Part shown: piece by piece, positions 1 through 17,400 of the stretch
How the letters are laid out: the number at the start of each line of letters is the position of its first letter
Position numbering within the stretch: the first letter of the stretch is position 1
Origin: Pilatotrama ljubarskyi
Lineage: Eukaryota > Basidiomycota > Agaricomycetes > Polyporales > Polyporaceae
Direction: 5' to 3'
DNA length: 64,000 nt
Assembly (NCBI GenBank): GCA_022385805.1
Contig: MU277670.1
Coordinates: forward strand, 1,025,102-1,089,101
Notes under the pieces: generated by a model
Seen by the model: only the letters and a program-made list of their open reading frames with translations
What the model was told of the DNA's origin: nothing
The model's database searches: none
Position numbers and translations under genes: made by a program

Positions 1-690
1 GAATATACGCGGAGGTCGTCCTGAGGCGATCTGGAAGACAGAGCAACGAGAGATGAGTCTGTACACAAGAAAGCAGAACCGAGATTCTAGACAAGAGAGG
101 AGATAGACAAAGGAGCGACTAGAAGTGGAGATAACGAGGCAAACGCGAGGACCGTCCGGCTGAGCAGCGGCGACGTCGAGATCGGCGTCCAGGAAAGCGT
201 TGCGTAAGACGCCCGCAAAGCAGGCTAGCGTCAAATTCGGCTACAATATTGCAGAATATTGCCTGCGACTGCCGACGGCTCTCGGTTGTCCCTGCAAGCT
301 GTGTTGCGGCAACGGCACAAATGTATGCGCGATACATTGGTAAGTGTCGACTTATGCGCGCAGAATACAATACATCAATGCTACTCGACAGGTTGGAGAT
401 ACAAATGGTAGTGCGGCTTCGGCCAAGTAGGTCACGATGCGAAACGAACAAGCACGACATACGCTCGAGGAGTGTCCGAAGAGGCCCCGACGAGTCTGAG
501 ATACATCCGGGCGGTAGCGATTTCCTCAGAAGGCCAATGGCGGCAATAATAATACGCTCTGGAGTGTGACGTTCACCGTACCGTATGCGGAACTGAAGGT
601 GAGAAGCTCTCTATGTCATGGGAAGGGTCTGGCCGAAACAGCCAGACACCATACGGTTACCAAGCAGGGTCCAGACTAGCACACACGGCG
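1..690. other. Gene-free stretch downstream of PAP copy 1
   Basis: This stretch lies beyond the stop codon of the first poly(A) polymerase gene. Its open frames are short, overlap on both strands, and show no recognisable domain or splice pattern. It probably holds the 3' UTR and terminator of that gene plus intergenic DNA. I see nothing else in it. Confidence 0.4.
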
Positions 691-3494
<2,804 letters not shown>

Positions 3495-4014
3495 TTTATC
3501 TGTAGCAGCAGATAGAACGGCGGGAGGAAATGCGGGGGATGAGTGAACGTATGTTGTTCGTCCTGACAAACTGTAACAGGAACCTCGGAGCAGAGCACTC
3601 ACCTCGGAGGACTGTCGGCAACTTCCGAGTCGATAATATGCCGCCGGACCCGACGTCAGTCCCTCATGTTTTGTTTTGCTCCATGTCTAGCAACTACCCG
3701 TACAATCAGACTAGTTGGGAGCGTCGTATCTCCCCAATTGCGTTTCGATCTTAAAAAGGCTGATCATTGATGCGCTATTGTACAGGGATCGTGCGGTGAG
3801 AGAGATAGACCGAATCACTAGTGTACTACGGAACCCAGATGCTCGCCCTGACCCAGCAGATATCTCGGAAGTTGAAGAAGGGTACGTGCGGCTAGGTGAG
3901 TGTGTGCGAATGAATACGGTAGACGTACTGCTGCGAGATGAGCCGGCAGCACATGAAGCAGCAATGTCCAGTCCGATAGAACGGGACATGAGAGATGAGA
4001 AGACATGAAGCTGG
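3495..4014. other. Spacer between the two PAP genes
   Basis: About 520 bp separate the stop of PAP copy 2 from the start of copy 1, so it must hold the terminator of one and the promoter of the other. A 97-codon plus-strand frame (3715-4008) reads as a charged helical peptide. It has no homologue I recognise and is also open on the opposite strand, so I do not call it a gene. Confidence 0.35.
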
Positions 4015-6582
<2,568 letters not shown>

Positions 6583-6849
6583 GGTGTAAAGTTATGTAGC
6601 TGGTGAGACGCAAAAGGGGTGAACGGGCTCTTAGGCCAGGGGAGATAGGTCGTCGTGGAAGACAAGAGACGGAGAGCTCGGAATCGCGGCGCGACTGGGC
6701 CATGTCTAAGCTCGGCCGTTGCCGGGCTTGCGGGCCCATTGTATTGAGCGCCTATTATGCATGGAGGGCTCGGCGCCTAGTCGGGCCGTGAACTTCGACT
6801 GGACGGGCTCTGGAGCCACTCGACGCTTGACTGTCGACCACCGCTCACA

Positions 6850-8986
6850 TATGCTCGTCTATGGCAGGGCACGCCTCTTGACGCGTGCTCATGTGCTGGC
6901 TCGGAGTGCCCATACGGCGAGGACGTACAAGGAAGACCCCAGGTGGCCAGGCTGGGAACTGGTGGTAGGAATCGAGGTGCACGCGCAGATCAAGTCCAGA
7001 CGGAAGCTGTTCTCTGGTGAGCATAAGAGCAGCGCTCCTGCGTACCATGTGTTCAAACCAGCAAATAGAGGCCCTAACCTCGGACCTTACCACCCCGCCA
7101 AACACCCATGTGTCTGCGTTTGACGCGGCGTTTCCTGGCACCTTACCTGTAACGCGTCCACATGAATCCATCACATGTTCCTCTTGAACTGAAAGCGGTA
7201 TGTTACAGCGGCTGAACCCAAAATGCGTCGAACTTGCGGTTCGGACCGCGATTGCGCTGAACGCGGACGTCCAGCGCAGGTCCGCCTTCGACAGGAAGCA
7301 CTACTTCTACGCAGACCTCCCTTCAGGGTACCAAATTACACAGCAGTACGGTCCGTGAACTCAACGCGCGTTGAAACCCTAGGTTGACACTACCGCAGCA
7401 CCTATCGCACGTAACGGCCAACTGCGGCTAGAGAAGGATGGCATTGTCGTCCATATCAAGCAAGTGCAGCTCGAACAGGTGAGTTCTGTGGTTATGACTG
7501 CCATCCACCCAAGGCACCGTTTACATCTTGTAGGACACAGGGAAGTCTACGTTTCTACCGCGCAACCGCCTTACGGCGATAGACCTGAATCGCGCCGGTA
7601 TGGGCCTTATGGAGATAGTGTCCGAACCGGACATGCGGTGAGTTCCATCCTCGCAGGGATCGTCTTTCCGGCATATTCATAGGAGGCGTCTCATGGCACA
7701 GTTCGCCGGAAGAGGCAGCGAGCTATGTGCGGGGGCTTCAAGCGCTCTTGCGGTCTGTAGGTTCTAGCGACGGTAATATGGAGCAGGTACGAAGACTTCG
7801 CAACTCGTCGGCGTACCAAGATGACACCTGTGTCGCAGGGTTCGCTTCGCTGCGACGTCAATGTGTCTGTGAACCGTATAGGTGGACCTCCTGGCACCCG
7901 CTGTGAAATAAAGAACCTTAACAGCGTCAAGAACATGATGGTGGCTATTAGTAGGTCGTCCGTGCGTCAGTCTGTGCAAGGAGTGCAGCTTGACAAGAGT
8001 ATGCACAATGTTATAGCTTGCGAAACCTTCCGGCAGATTGCGCTCCTCGAACGCGGTATTCCTGTAACCCAGGAAACCCGCGGGTTTGACGAGGAAAAGG
8101 CCGAAACCTACTCCTTACGGAGCAAGGAAGACGCACCGGATTACAGGTACATGCCGGATCCCAACATCCCACCCCTTCTCATTGATCAGGTCCGTTCTTG
8201 ATGCGCCAAATGCGCCGCACTAGGAATCATTGCTCATTGGCGTCTGCAGCATTACATCGATGCGATTCGGCGGAGAATGCCTGAGCTCCCTGATGCGACT
8301 CGAACCCGACTGCTGGACCAGGGCCTTTCACAGAGGGATGTGGAAGTCCTCATGGATGTCGACTCGGGCCGAGAGGTCGGCTACGACGGCGAGCTTGGCC
8401 GGGGTGCCGTAGCGTACTTTGACCAAGTGTCGCAGGGCCGAGACCCGAAGGCAGTGGTCAACTGGTGAGAATTGTCCGTGAGCGTATTGCCTAAGAGTTC
8501 TGGCTCACCGGCTCGGTCAGGATCACCCACGAACTGCTTGGCCAGCTAGCATTCCGACATGAGACTTTCAAGGAGAACCCCATCTCTGTTGAACAAATGG
8601 GCAACTTAATCGACCTCGTGCAAAGTCAGAAGGTGACAGGTATGCATGCCCCTTTGCATTGAACGTACGGCGGAGATGCTCACTATCTGCGTCTCGCAGG
8701 GACGTCTGGGAAGACCATCCTCCGGCACATTCTGGACACCCGCACGCCGGACATGCCGTCCAAGATCGCCGAGGATCTGCAGCTCGTGCTTGTCAGTGAC
8801 GACGGGACGTCGCTCGAGAATTGGTGCCGCGACGCGATCGCCGCTCTCCCCGAGGAGGCGGAGGCAGTGCGCCAGGGAAACGTCAATGTGGTGAACAAGA
8901 TCATTGGCCGTGTCATGAAGGCGAGCCGCGGTACAGCGAAGGCGCAGGACGTCAGAGCAATGCTTCTGAAGTTGCTCCAGGCGTGA
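6850..8986 (+). CDS. PET112: Glutamyl-tRNA(Gln) amidotransferase subunit B, mitochondrial
   Basis: GatB/Pet112 subunit of the mitochondrial amidotransferase that converts Glu-tRNA(Gln) to Gln-tRNA(Gln). Eleven exons can be joined in frame to give a protein of about 530 residues. The first 25 or so residues ([20 protein letters not shown]) are basic and lack acids, as in a mitochondrial presequence. Family blocks follow in order: [112 protein letters not shown]. The C-terminal helical and tRNA-binding YqeY-like domain ends [20 protein letters not shown]. An upstream ATG at 6719 is in frame, but the 6850 ATG begins the presequence and is preferred. Converges on the DsbA-like gene about 160 bp away. 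Confidence 0.92.
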
Positions 8987-9150
8987 TGGGTCATTGCCCG
9001 TACGTCTCACGGTGTGGTCACGACTGACGGTTGCTGGTGAACTTCTCGCCAGTCACAGATATCTGAGGTCGGATACATTCTCCAGGCTCTTCCATGCGAA
9101 CTACTGTACAACTCATGCGATACGCTGCGCTGGCTCCTCTGCATCTCCGT

Positions 9151-9961
9151 TCAAGCTATGACCTTCTTCACGAGGAACTCCGTCCACTCTTTCTCACCCC
9201 AGGAACTCGAGACCTCGTTCACGATAATGCCGTCCCAAAGGGCACTCGGCGAGACGTGGACGCCATTCTGTCTGGCGAACTTGACTGCACGCAATAGACA
9301 CTAGTCAGGCACCTCTCTTAAAGGCCGTACCGGAAGACTTACCGGTGTACTTCAAGTCATCGGTGACGCCGGTTCCTCCGTTCGGGGGGCTGGGCTTTAT
9401 GGCCAAGAGGGCCTTGAACGGGGCGACCTTGTCTTCGCCGATCGTCTCCGCGACCAACGCTGCGAGCTTCTCGCGGATCTGGAGCGGCGTTAGGGTGGAG
9501 CTGGGAATGTCGAAGTATTCGCCCTGTCTCGCAAAGAGCGCGAGGGAGAACTTCCAGAAATCATCCGGAGCGACGCGGGCGACCTGTGCAGCAAGGTTCT
9601 ATTAGTTGAGTTCACTGTCGATGACACGGCATCGGCGGAATAGGGAATCCTCACGGCAAGACCGGCCTCGTGCACGAAGGTGGAAGTGGCGTGCCAGGGC
9701 TGGACTTGGTTCCTGAAGATGACCTTGACCTTCCCGGCATACTGGCCGCCAGGGGCGAAGAGCGGCCTCAGGACCTTGTCGATGGCGAGAGAAAGCTTTG
9801 CAGAGAACGGACAGACGTAGTCCACTATAGCCCGCATATCTGATTGGCTTTATGCAAAGCTGTCTGTGAAGTGAGAACGTACGGAAGATCTCAAGCGTAT
9901 GCGGTGCTTCATACGGGCCCGCGATGACCAGAGCGCGTTGGAAGGACGGTTGGAGAGCCAT
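9151..9961 (-). CDS. DsbA/GST-kappa-like thioredoxin-fold protein
   Basis: Four exons give a protein of about 210 residues. It begins MALQPSFQRALVIAGPYEAP and continues with DMRAIVDYVCPFSAKLSLAID, VKVIFRNQVQPWHATSTFVHEAGLAV, an all-helical insert and a C-terminal WDGIIVNEVSSSWGEKEWTEF. This is the layout of DsbA-like thioredoxin-fold proteins (Pfam DSBA/thioredoxin_4-like): strand, active-site helix, helical insertion, cis-Pro region. The active-site position reads CPFS, so the second cysteine of CxxC is missing, as in GST-kappa and 2-hydroxychromene-2-carboxylate isomerase relatives. Classical disulphide exchange is therefore unlikely. No signal peptide is visible. Substrate unknown. Shares a 484 bp divergent upstream region with the Csn12-like gene. 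Confidence 0.75.
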
Positions 9962-10445
9962 AGTCAGTCAATATATGCGAGCAGGTCACCGCAGGCAAGT
10001 CGCAGATGGGGGGATGGGGAGGGAAGGGTAGGGCACGTCGAACCTAGATATATATCGCCGGGCATCGACAGCGCCCAATGGTTACGAATACGCCATGGCT
10101 TACGTTGCAAGGCGATTACGAGACATCAATTCTGTGCAACGTCTCGCAAGTTCTCGAGCGACCGTCTGCGTACATGTTCTCATCGTATGCGCGACATGAC
10201 CGATTCTGAGCAGAGATCAGCGTGGTTGGATGCGTGAGGCCGGGCCCGCCACCCGCTTGTGACGATCAAGGATGTTAGCGCTGAACGTCATCTCATTAAA
10301 TAAGCGCCAGGCGTTAGTGGGGGAAGCGCTCGTCGTCTCACACTCGCTCATCGACTCCGAATCGCCACTACTCCCGCCTCTCTCATCTATACAGGCCGAG
10401 CTTTACGTGTACACGTCATATAAAGATCGTCGGGGACTGTTTGCA
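9962..10445. promoter_or_regulatory. Divergent promoter region (DsbA-like / Csn12-like)
   Basis: The 484 bp between two divergent start codons should contain both promoters. A TATA-like string (catataaag, about 10417-10425) lies only about 20 bases before the Csn12 ATG, too close for a standard plus-strand TATA box. I see no other clear element. Confidence 0.4.
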
Positions 10446-12212
10446 ATGTCTTCCGCAAGATTTTCCACCTTCTTGACACAGCTTGCGGAAGCGCTGCGTG
10501 AGGAGAAGGGGCCAGAACTAGCATACCTGCTGAAGCCAACCAGTGAACATGGCAAGATACTCGTCAAAGAGTTCCGCAATCCCACCGTGCGTATCGAGCG
10601 CCCTGTTGGTTCTTTTACGAGACCTGACCGAATCTCAGCGGCAAAGCTTGTCCTACTATGAGGGCAGTCTCGAAAACCCATGGGACGAGATTGCTATCCA
10701 GTATGTGCTGGTGGTTAATCACTGTGCGAGAAAACGCGCGATAGAGGCGTTCAAGGAGGAGTGCACTCTAGTTTCGTGAGTGAGTTGGGCCCCCGCTTTA
10801 TGCAGAAGACCCTCTGATTCCCCGCGCCGTCGCGCACCGCCTCGCTCTGCAGTCTCTTCCTACGCTTCTTTGGTAGCAACAGCGGGTGGACGCTCCCTGC
10901 CTTGTTTTCCATACTAAGAGATCTTCGAGACCTCGCCTCCGATGTACGTGTTCTTCTACTTCATTACCGAGACGAAGGGTATGCTCATCGCCCTCTAGGC
11001 AGACCTAGAAGCCGCCTCAAACGGACAAGACAGTACTGCAAACATGGAGGAGGCCGCCCGAATCATCAGTAAGGCTTTCTCAAGCTGTGTGACCGACAGG
11101 TGCGCTGGCATGGCCCCCACGTTTGTCGCTCAACTCATCGCCACCCGTCGACTGTCAGGCAGTCACCCATCGCCGAGTCGCGGAAATGGGGCGTCTACTA
11201 TGTGGTCGGCCTGATACTCAAGTGTTACTTCCGTGTATGTCGCACATGTGGTGGGACGGGAAAAGTCTGCTGAGCATTGCACAGGTTAGGCGAATATCGC
11301 TGGCCAAGAACATCTTACGCGCTATCGACGCGAATCCGGATATCCCGCCGCTTTCGGCATATCCTCGATCGCACCAAGTAAGAACCCTGCTGTTCGAATC
11401 CACCTCATGCTCACCTCGTGTAGGTGACGTACAGATATTATATCGGAATGCTCGGTTTCCTCAACGAGGACTTCGCTAAGGTACGCTGGGCCGGTCATGA
11501 CCACAATCTGTGGCTGAGCTGACGTCCGGTACCAGGCGGAGCAAGAGTTGACTCTGGCGTTTTACAACTGCCATACTGGAGCGCACAGTAACCAAGAGTG
11601 GGTGCCACTCTCCGGCCTGAACGTGAGAGGGCCGGATGTAGCTAACTGTATTTCCAGGCGCGTCTTGACGTACCTCATCCCACTGCGGATGTTCCGAGGG
11701 CATCTTCCCTCGCGTGAGCTCCTAGAACGGTTCCCCGTCTTGGATGACCTGTACACGCCCTTCATAACCGCCCTCCGGAAGGGAGATATCCGGTCGTACG
11801 ACGCCTCGCTGGACAGGTTCGAGAGGAGACTGGTCGACCTCAACCTGTACCTCACCCTGGAGAAGGCTCGCGAGCTCTGCATAAGAGGGCTGTTCCGCCG
11901 AGTGTACGTCATTTCCGTGTCTCTTGAAGTCATCTGTGCCCACTTCATCTTGCGGCCCGCCCGTTTGGACTTCATAGGTGGATCGCAGCCGATAAGAGCA
12001 CACGCATACCGGTGTCAATGTTCCACGCTGCGCTGCAGCTGGCGGACGAGGAGACCACATCGGAGGAGGCGGAGTGCCTGGTTGCTAACATGATATTCAA
12101 GGGGTTCATACGCGGATACATCTCGCATGAAAAGCAGACGGTCGTCCTGGCCAACACCAACGCCTTCCCGAGACTCGTAGACCGCCCATCACCCTATGCG
12201 CTGCTCCAATAG
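10446..12212 (+). CDS. CSN12: PCI-domain protein, Csn12/PCID2/Thp1 family
   Basis: About ten exons encode a PCI-domain protein of the Csn12/Thp1/PCID2 family. Members act in the TREX-2 mRNA-export complex or associate with the COP9 signalosome. The signature blocks occur in order: SRKWGVYYVVGLILKCYFRV, ISLAKNILRAIDANPDIPPL, SHQVTYRYYIGMLGFLNEDF, AEQELTLAFYNCH, RVLTYLIPLRMFRGHLPS and DLNLYLTLEKARELCIRGLF. The winged-helix end has TRIPVSMFHAALQL and AECLVANMIFKGFIRGYIS. The first intron (10585-10636) must use the acceptor before CGGCAAAGC to keep frame. Length is close to the family norm of about 420-460 residues. The call to family is firm; TREX-2 versus signalosome partnership cannot be decided from sequence. 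Confidence 0.88.
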
Positions 12213-12665
12213 GGTACAGTAGTTGATCGGTTGTTCTTGAGTCCGATAGCGTACTGTACTCTCTGTACGTGGTGCAGGGACAGGATATCTGCTGGTAGAA
12301 ATGGCGTAAGCACAGGCTCTGCACGGCCCGATATGTGCTAGTAGTATGGCACGCACGCGTTGTCGGGATGCGATGCACGGCCGCTTGAAATGCAGCACGC
12401 GATCATTCTGTAAAGAACGAAGGAGGCCAATTCCAGCCTTGGCCTGACAATCGCTGCATAGCCGCCTTGTAGGATGCCGCTTTCTTCGTGCGCTCGGAAG
12501 CGCATGCGCATGACCTGGAAGCATCGCTCGAATAGTACAGGGGCGCTATGGTACCGCCGCACAGCCTCAATCGGACTACCAAGCCTATAACTCGGAGGTG
12601 GATGTACTAGACGTCCTGAATTTACACCCCCATCATCAAGCACTTTCTTACTGACATCTAGTACC
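12213..12665. other. Intergenic region upstream of the VWA gene
   Basis: About 450 bp between two plus-strand genes. Minus-strand open frames here are short and mutually overlapping. It presumably carries the Csn12 3' end and the VWA promoter. Nothing else is recognised. Confidence 0.35.
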
Positions 12666-14064
12666 ATGGGAAGCTCATCCTCCAAGGCCCCGAGTTCAGC
12701 GTACGGCTCAGGGTCCATATCTTACCCAGCGCCTCTGCAGGGCGACAAGAAACCCACAGGTGCCTCGGTCAACCGACGAGCCACTACGGTTGCCAGCCAT
12801 GTGGCACCAGAAAGGTCGCTCGGAGTCCCTTCGCAGACCCATCGGAGGACCAGGTCTGCGCTCGCAGGCCCTCCGCGCGGACGACCGGAGTCGCAGGCGC
12901 CACCCCCTCCATACTCTGAAGCTGTGGCGGATCGGAACTTCCTCGCCGTACCCGCACCGAGTCCCCAACCGCGGTCGCGGTCACAGGATCCCCCACGAAA
13001 CAACAATCCTTTTCTGCAGCGACCGGCGAGCAGCATTGGGCTGCCACCATCTGCGAGTTCGGACGGCGGCGCCACATCGTCTGGGGCCAGCCAGGCCACT
13101 ACCTTCGAAGAGCGCGCAGACTATCTGCGCCGGCCGATGCGACAGAATACCATCGAGGATGCGCTCGAGACGCTCCGGAAGTACAACACGGTCATCATTG
13201 TCGACGATTCCGGCTCAATGTCGAAACGGGGTCTCTGGAAAGAGGTTGGTTCTGACGTACTGCGCATGACGCCACAGCCCTAACGTTTGACTTTAGGCCA
13301 GGGATGCGCTTGCGTCGCTCGCGGAGGTCGCGTCCAAATATGACACGGATGGCATCGACGTGTGCTTTCTGAATAGCGAAAAGACCGGCAGCAACATGAC
13401 GGTAGTGCGATGGCCCCTCTTTCGGTGGTGATGCAAACTGACCTGGCTCTCGGGCTCACTCCCTCAGAGCGCTTCCGCTGTACGAAGATTATTCGACAGC
13501 GTCTTTCCGGGGGGAGCGACGCCCATCGGAGAACGCTTGGAAGAGCTCCTCCTCTATTACATGAACGAACTCGACGCTTCTAAGGAGTCGGGCGGTCAAG
13601 CGGCTGTGAAGGCCATCAAGCCCGTAAACTATATCATCATCACGGATGGTGCCCCGAGTGAGCTCGCATGGATCGGTCGCTTCGAGGATTCGGCTCACTC
13701 GTGCTCACCAGCTGATGACCCAGCGGCCGTCATCGCAAATGCTGCGAAACGGCTAGACGAAGGGAGATACCCACTTACTCAGGTACTTACAATGGTCGTC
13801 CAATCGTGATTGTGACTGACGAGGATTGGTTGCTGCGAACCTTGGCAGGTTGGCATCCAATTCGTGCAGATCGGAAACAACCGTGACGCCACCGAGTACT
13901 TGCGGTCGTTGGATGACGAGTTGCAGGGCCTATATAATGTCCGCGATATCGTGGACACGACACCGTACCTCGGCGGTCGCCTCAGCGCGGACTCTATTAT
14001 CAAGATCCTACTTGGCGGTATAAACCGGCGAGTAGACAAGAGAGGCGGCCAAAGCGTCATGTAG
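12666..14064 (+). CDS. von Willebrand factor A domain protein with disordered N-terminus
   Basis: The N-terminal 160 or so residues are Pro/Ser/Arg-rich and disordered. They start MGSSSSK, a good N-myristoylation context, and contain PPPPYSEA, a PPxY-type motif that could bind a WW-domain (Nedd4/Rsp5) protein. A VWA domain follows: TVIIVDDSGSM carries an intact MIDAS DxSxS motif, and VNYIIITDGAPTDDP supplies the second acidic loop. QFVQIGNN and DIVDTTPYLGG form later strands and loops. Five exons join in frame after removal of introns near 13240-13296, 13400-13467, 13660-13712 and 13783-13849. Basidiomycetes have many such proteins of unknown role. The motifs suggest a membrane-tethered adaptor, but that is inference. 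Confidence 0.82.
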
Positions 14065-14404
14065 ACGTGCCTGACCACCGCATCGTCATACTATGTCTCC
14101 TCACTGCACCTGCACAACTGCCACAATCCTGATCCTCCACTCTTGCGATATCCGTTCCTACGCTCTCTTTTGCCATCCTAATCCACGAATCCCTCATGCC
14201 CACTTACCTTACCTCCTCGCTCCCCTTTCTTAGCCCGAATGCCCGTACCGTCGCTTTCGATCTAGCAGCTGTTCTCCCGAGTACATGTAACATACAGGGC
14301 CCCCTGCTTGCGACTCATCTGCCACTTGTATCACAAGTTACATTATGCGTACATCCCCTCCCTGTATCCTACTATGCCCGTATCTATCCTCCCAAGTCCC
14401 CTTG
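14065..14404. other. Convergent 3' intergenic region (VWA / GCP5)
   Basis: About 340 bp between two convergent stop codons. T- and C-rich on the plus strand, with no supported gene. It probably contains both 3' UTRs. Confidence 0.35.
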
Positions 14405-17400
14405 CTACCTATCCCAGTCCTCGAGCGCGAAAGCAAACATGCCGAACGCAGGAGCAGCCTCACTCGTGCCCGCCGCAAGGCTCTCCACGCCACGCCTCAC
14501 GAAACGCACCAGCGCGTCCAGCTCGGACGACATCTTATCCAGGCGTTCCAGCACCCCGTCCTCTGCAAAGGACGCTGTCGTCGACGCCCCGAACGACATC
14601 GACGGCTCGCGTCCGGAGCGGCCCGCCAGGCTCTCCTCGTCTAGACCCTCCTCGTCGTCCTCGTCTGAACTCTCTTCGTCGGAGCCGTGCAGGAGCGATG
14701 GCGCTTGGGCAAATCCGATGACGTCTCGGCGTTGCTTGCGCAGACGACGGCTACGGTGCCGGGAGTTTCGTGAGATGACGCGGAGCGAGGCTCGAGAGAT
14801 GTCGTGCGTGGTGTCGCCCGCGAAGGAGACGAAGCACTCGGTATAGTGTAGGGACATGTCGAGGATGGACATGATGGCACGATGCAGAGCAGCGGTCTAT
14901 TGGGATGCGTCAGTGGACACTCGACCGGGGTGCGTTGAAATGCACTCACGTTGCGCTGAAGCAGACAGCGGCCTTCGAGCTTATCGAGGCTAGCCAAGGG
15001 TAAGACCGGAGAAGTGTGGTGTCGAATAGCGAACGCTTACTGCTCATTCTGGAGCCGGATCATCTCGTCCAGAGACTTCGCTTCTCTGAAGGCCTTGTGA
15101 AACTTGAGGATTTGGGTATGGATGACCTATCGCACGTGTCAAGAGTCACTCCGACATGTCTACGGTTGTCCACTCACATTGGTGGTGAGGAAGTTGAGCA
15201 GCGTGCTGAAGCGCATGTCAGGACCCTCGCCAAAGCCTCAAGAAGCGAGCGAGCACGCACTTGACGAACCACGATAGCCTCCCCCTCACCGCATACAACA
15301 CCTTCATCTCCGCATCCATCGCCTTTCCTCCTCCAAGCCCACTCCTCACCAAGATCCTCTCCAGCACGCTCTTCGCCCTGCGCACCTGCAGCACCAGCAC
15401 GAACACCGCCGAGTACACGCGCATCGTGCGCGGCCCGAAGATGTACGTTAGCGGGAACGGCACCGCGTACTCGATGAGCAGCCCGTCGAGCGCGCGCACC
15501 GTCTGCGCGACGCTGCGTTCTTGCAGCGCTGAGGACTTGGCGGGGTAGGAGAACCGGACGAGGGAGGGGTCAATCCAGCGCGCACGTCCGCTGCCTGGGC
15601 CTGTGCGCGCGGGTGCGCTCCCCGGGTTGAGCGCGACGACGTCTCGGAATGCGCTGTTCATGAAGTGGAAGTCGTTCCATGCCTGGCGGCCGTCCATCTG
15701 TGCCGTGATCTCTGGTCAGCAAAGAAGAGGTAAGGAGAGAGGTGTGGGAGCTCACTCGGGTGAAGAGGACGTCGACAAAGTGCGACATTGCGTCTCCGCG
15801 GCGCATTAGGAACAGGTCCTCCATCGCGTTGAGGTGCGCCCAGAGGTCGCAATCCTCAACGAGGACCGTCGTGAGGGCCGCATGCGCCTGCTCCGAGTAC
15901 GGACGCAGTTCGTCATACACGACGCGCGAAAGGCTCTCCGAAGAAGCGATCGCTCCCTCTGGAGATACGGTACTGTCGACATCATCAGAGTCACCCGCTG
16001 GTAGAGCTCTGAACGGTCGCCAGTCCGATGACCACGGCCGTCGAGCACTGGCACTCCCGTCCGCCGCGCCTTCACCGTCAAAGAGCGAGGATATACCCAG
16101 AGCGCGGAGCAGCCCCGTCACTTTCCCAGTGGCGAGCACGAGTTCGGCAACATGCACCAAGAAAACAGGGACGCTCGTCGACCTTCCACCCTCCTCCTCG
16201 GCGTCAGCCAGGCCCGTGCCGCTGCGCCGCAAGGTGAACCCCTCCGACCAGAAGTCCGGATCGAGCATCACTACCTCGTTATCCTCCACGAAGAACTCAT
16301 CCGGCAGCGCGCCCTGCGGCAGCGCAGCACTCGGCGAGTCGCGTACCGGCATCCCATCCCTCATCCACCGATGTATCATCGCCCACACCGGCTCCACGCT
16401 CGCCCCAAACACCCTCGCGAGCGCCTGCGCAGTGACCGCGTCGCCCATCGAGACGCGCTCCTGCACCGCGCCGAGCAGCGCGTCCAGCAGGAGCGCGGTG
16501 ACGGCCGACGGCGCGGCACGCAGCGGGAGGTCGGGGAACGTCCAGATTTCGACGAGCGGGTCTGGGGCGCGCTGTGCTTTTTGAACGGCCGTGCGGACGA
16601 GGGCGAGGAGGACGGGGAAGGCGTCGCCGAACGCGTCGCGCACGCATTTCTCGAGGCTGAGGAGGGAGACGATCAGGGGGGGTCCGGAGAGGACTCCGCC
16701 GCGCGCACGACAGATGGCTTCTTCGCGCGCTGCGCACCAGGCGTCGAACGCCCGAAGCTCGGTATCGAGCGCGTCGGCGAACGCTTCGAGCGTTTGGCTG
16801 CTCCGTCGTGAGGACTTTGCGAGATGGGCGGGCGGGGCAGAGCCGTCTGAACGGGAGGATGGGGCGCCGCTGCTGGATGCTTTGGCGAAGATGGCGGCGG
16901 CGAATTTACGTAGGTGGACGAGGGTTGTGGCGAGGGACGCGAAGGAAGAGATGATGGATGCTTGGGCGCCGGCGGTGAGGTGGAGTAGTCGGGGTGCAGT
17001 GGGGGAAAGCTACAGGACGTGAGCGGAGGACCGACTATGGAGCTGAAGAGAGGCATACGACGAAGGAGAAAGCGTCAGGGCCGCTGTGCGACCATATGAA
17101 CATCATGTTGCGGCGTCCTTGGAGGCCGGTGAGGACTTCGCGGACGATGTCTTCCTCGTATCGGTAGTTCTACTCTGAGATTAGCGACAGACTCGCACCA
17201 GCAACGTTGGCATACCTCTCTACTTGGGCCATGCACGCTCAATATCGTTCGCGAGCCTAACGCTCTATGGAAGGACGGTGCTGCTCTGCGTCAGCAGAGT
17301 TCCGACGCATATAGGGATTACGTCGGCCTACCCAAAGAAGACGCATCTCCGATGTCGAATGGCTTGCTGACATCCGCATCTGCACGCCACTCCGGCCTCC

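Noticed and set aside
11387..11401. GTTCGAATCC resembling a tRNA B box
   Set aside because: It lies in an intron of the Csn12-like gene, and no A box or acceptor stem can be matched.
15742..16584. 280-codon plus-strand frame
   Set aside because: It is antisense to the GCP5-like coding exon, which contains recognised family motifs.
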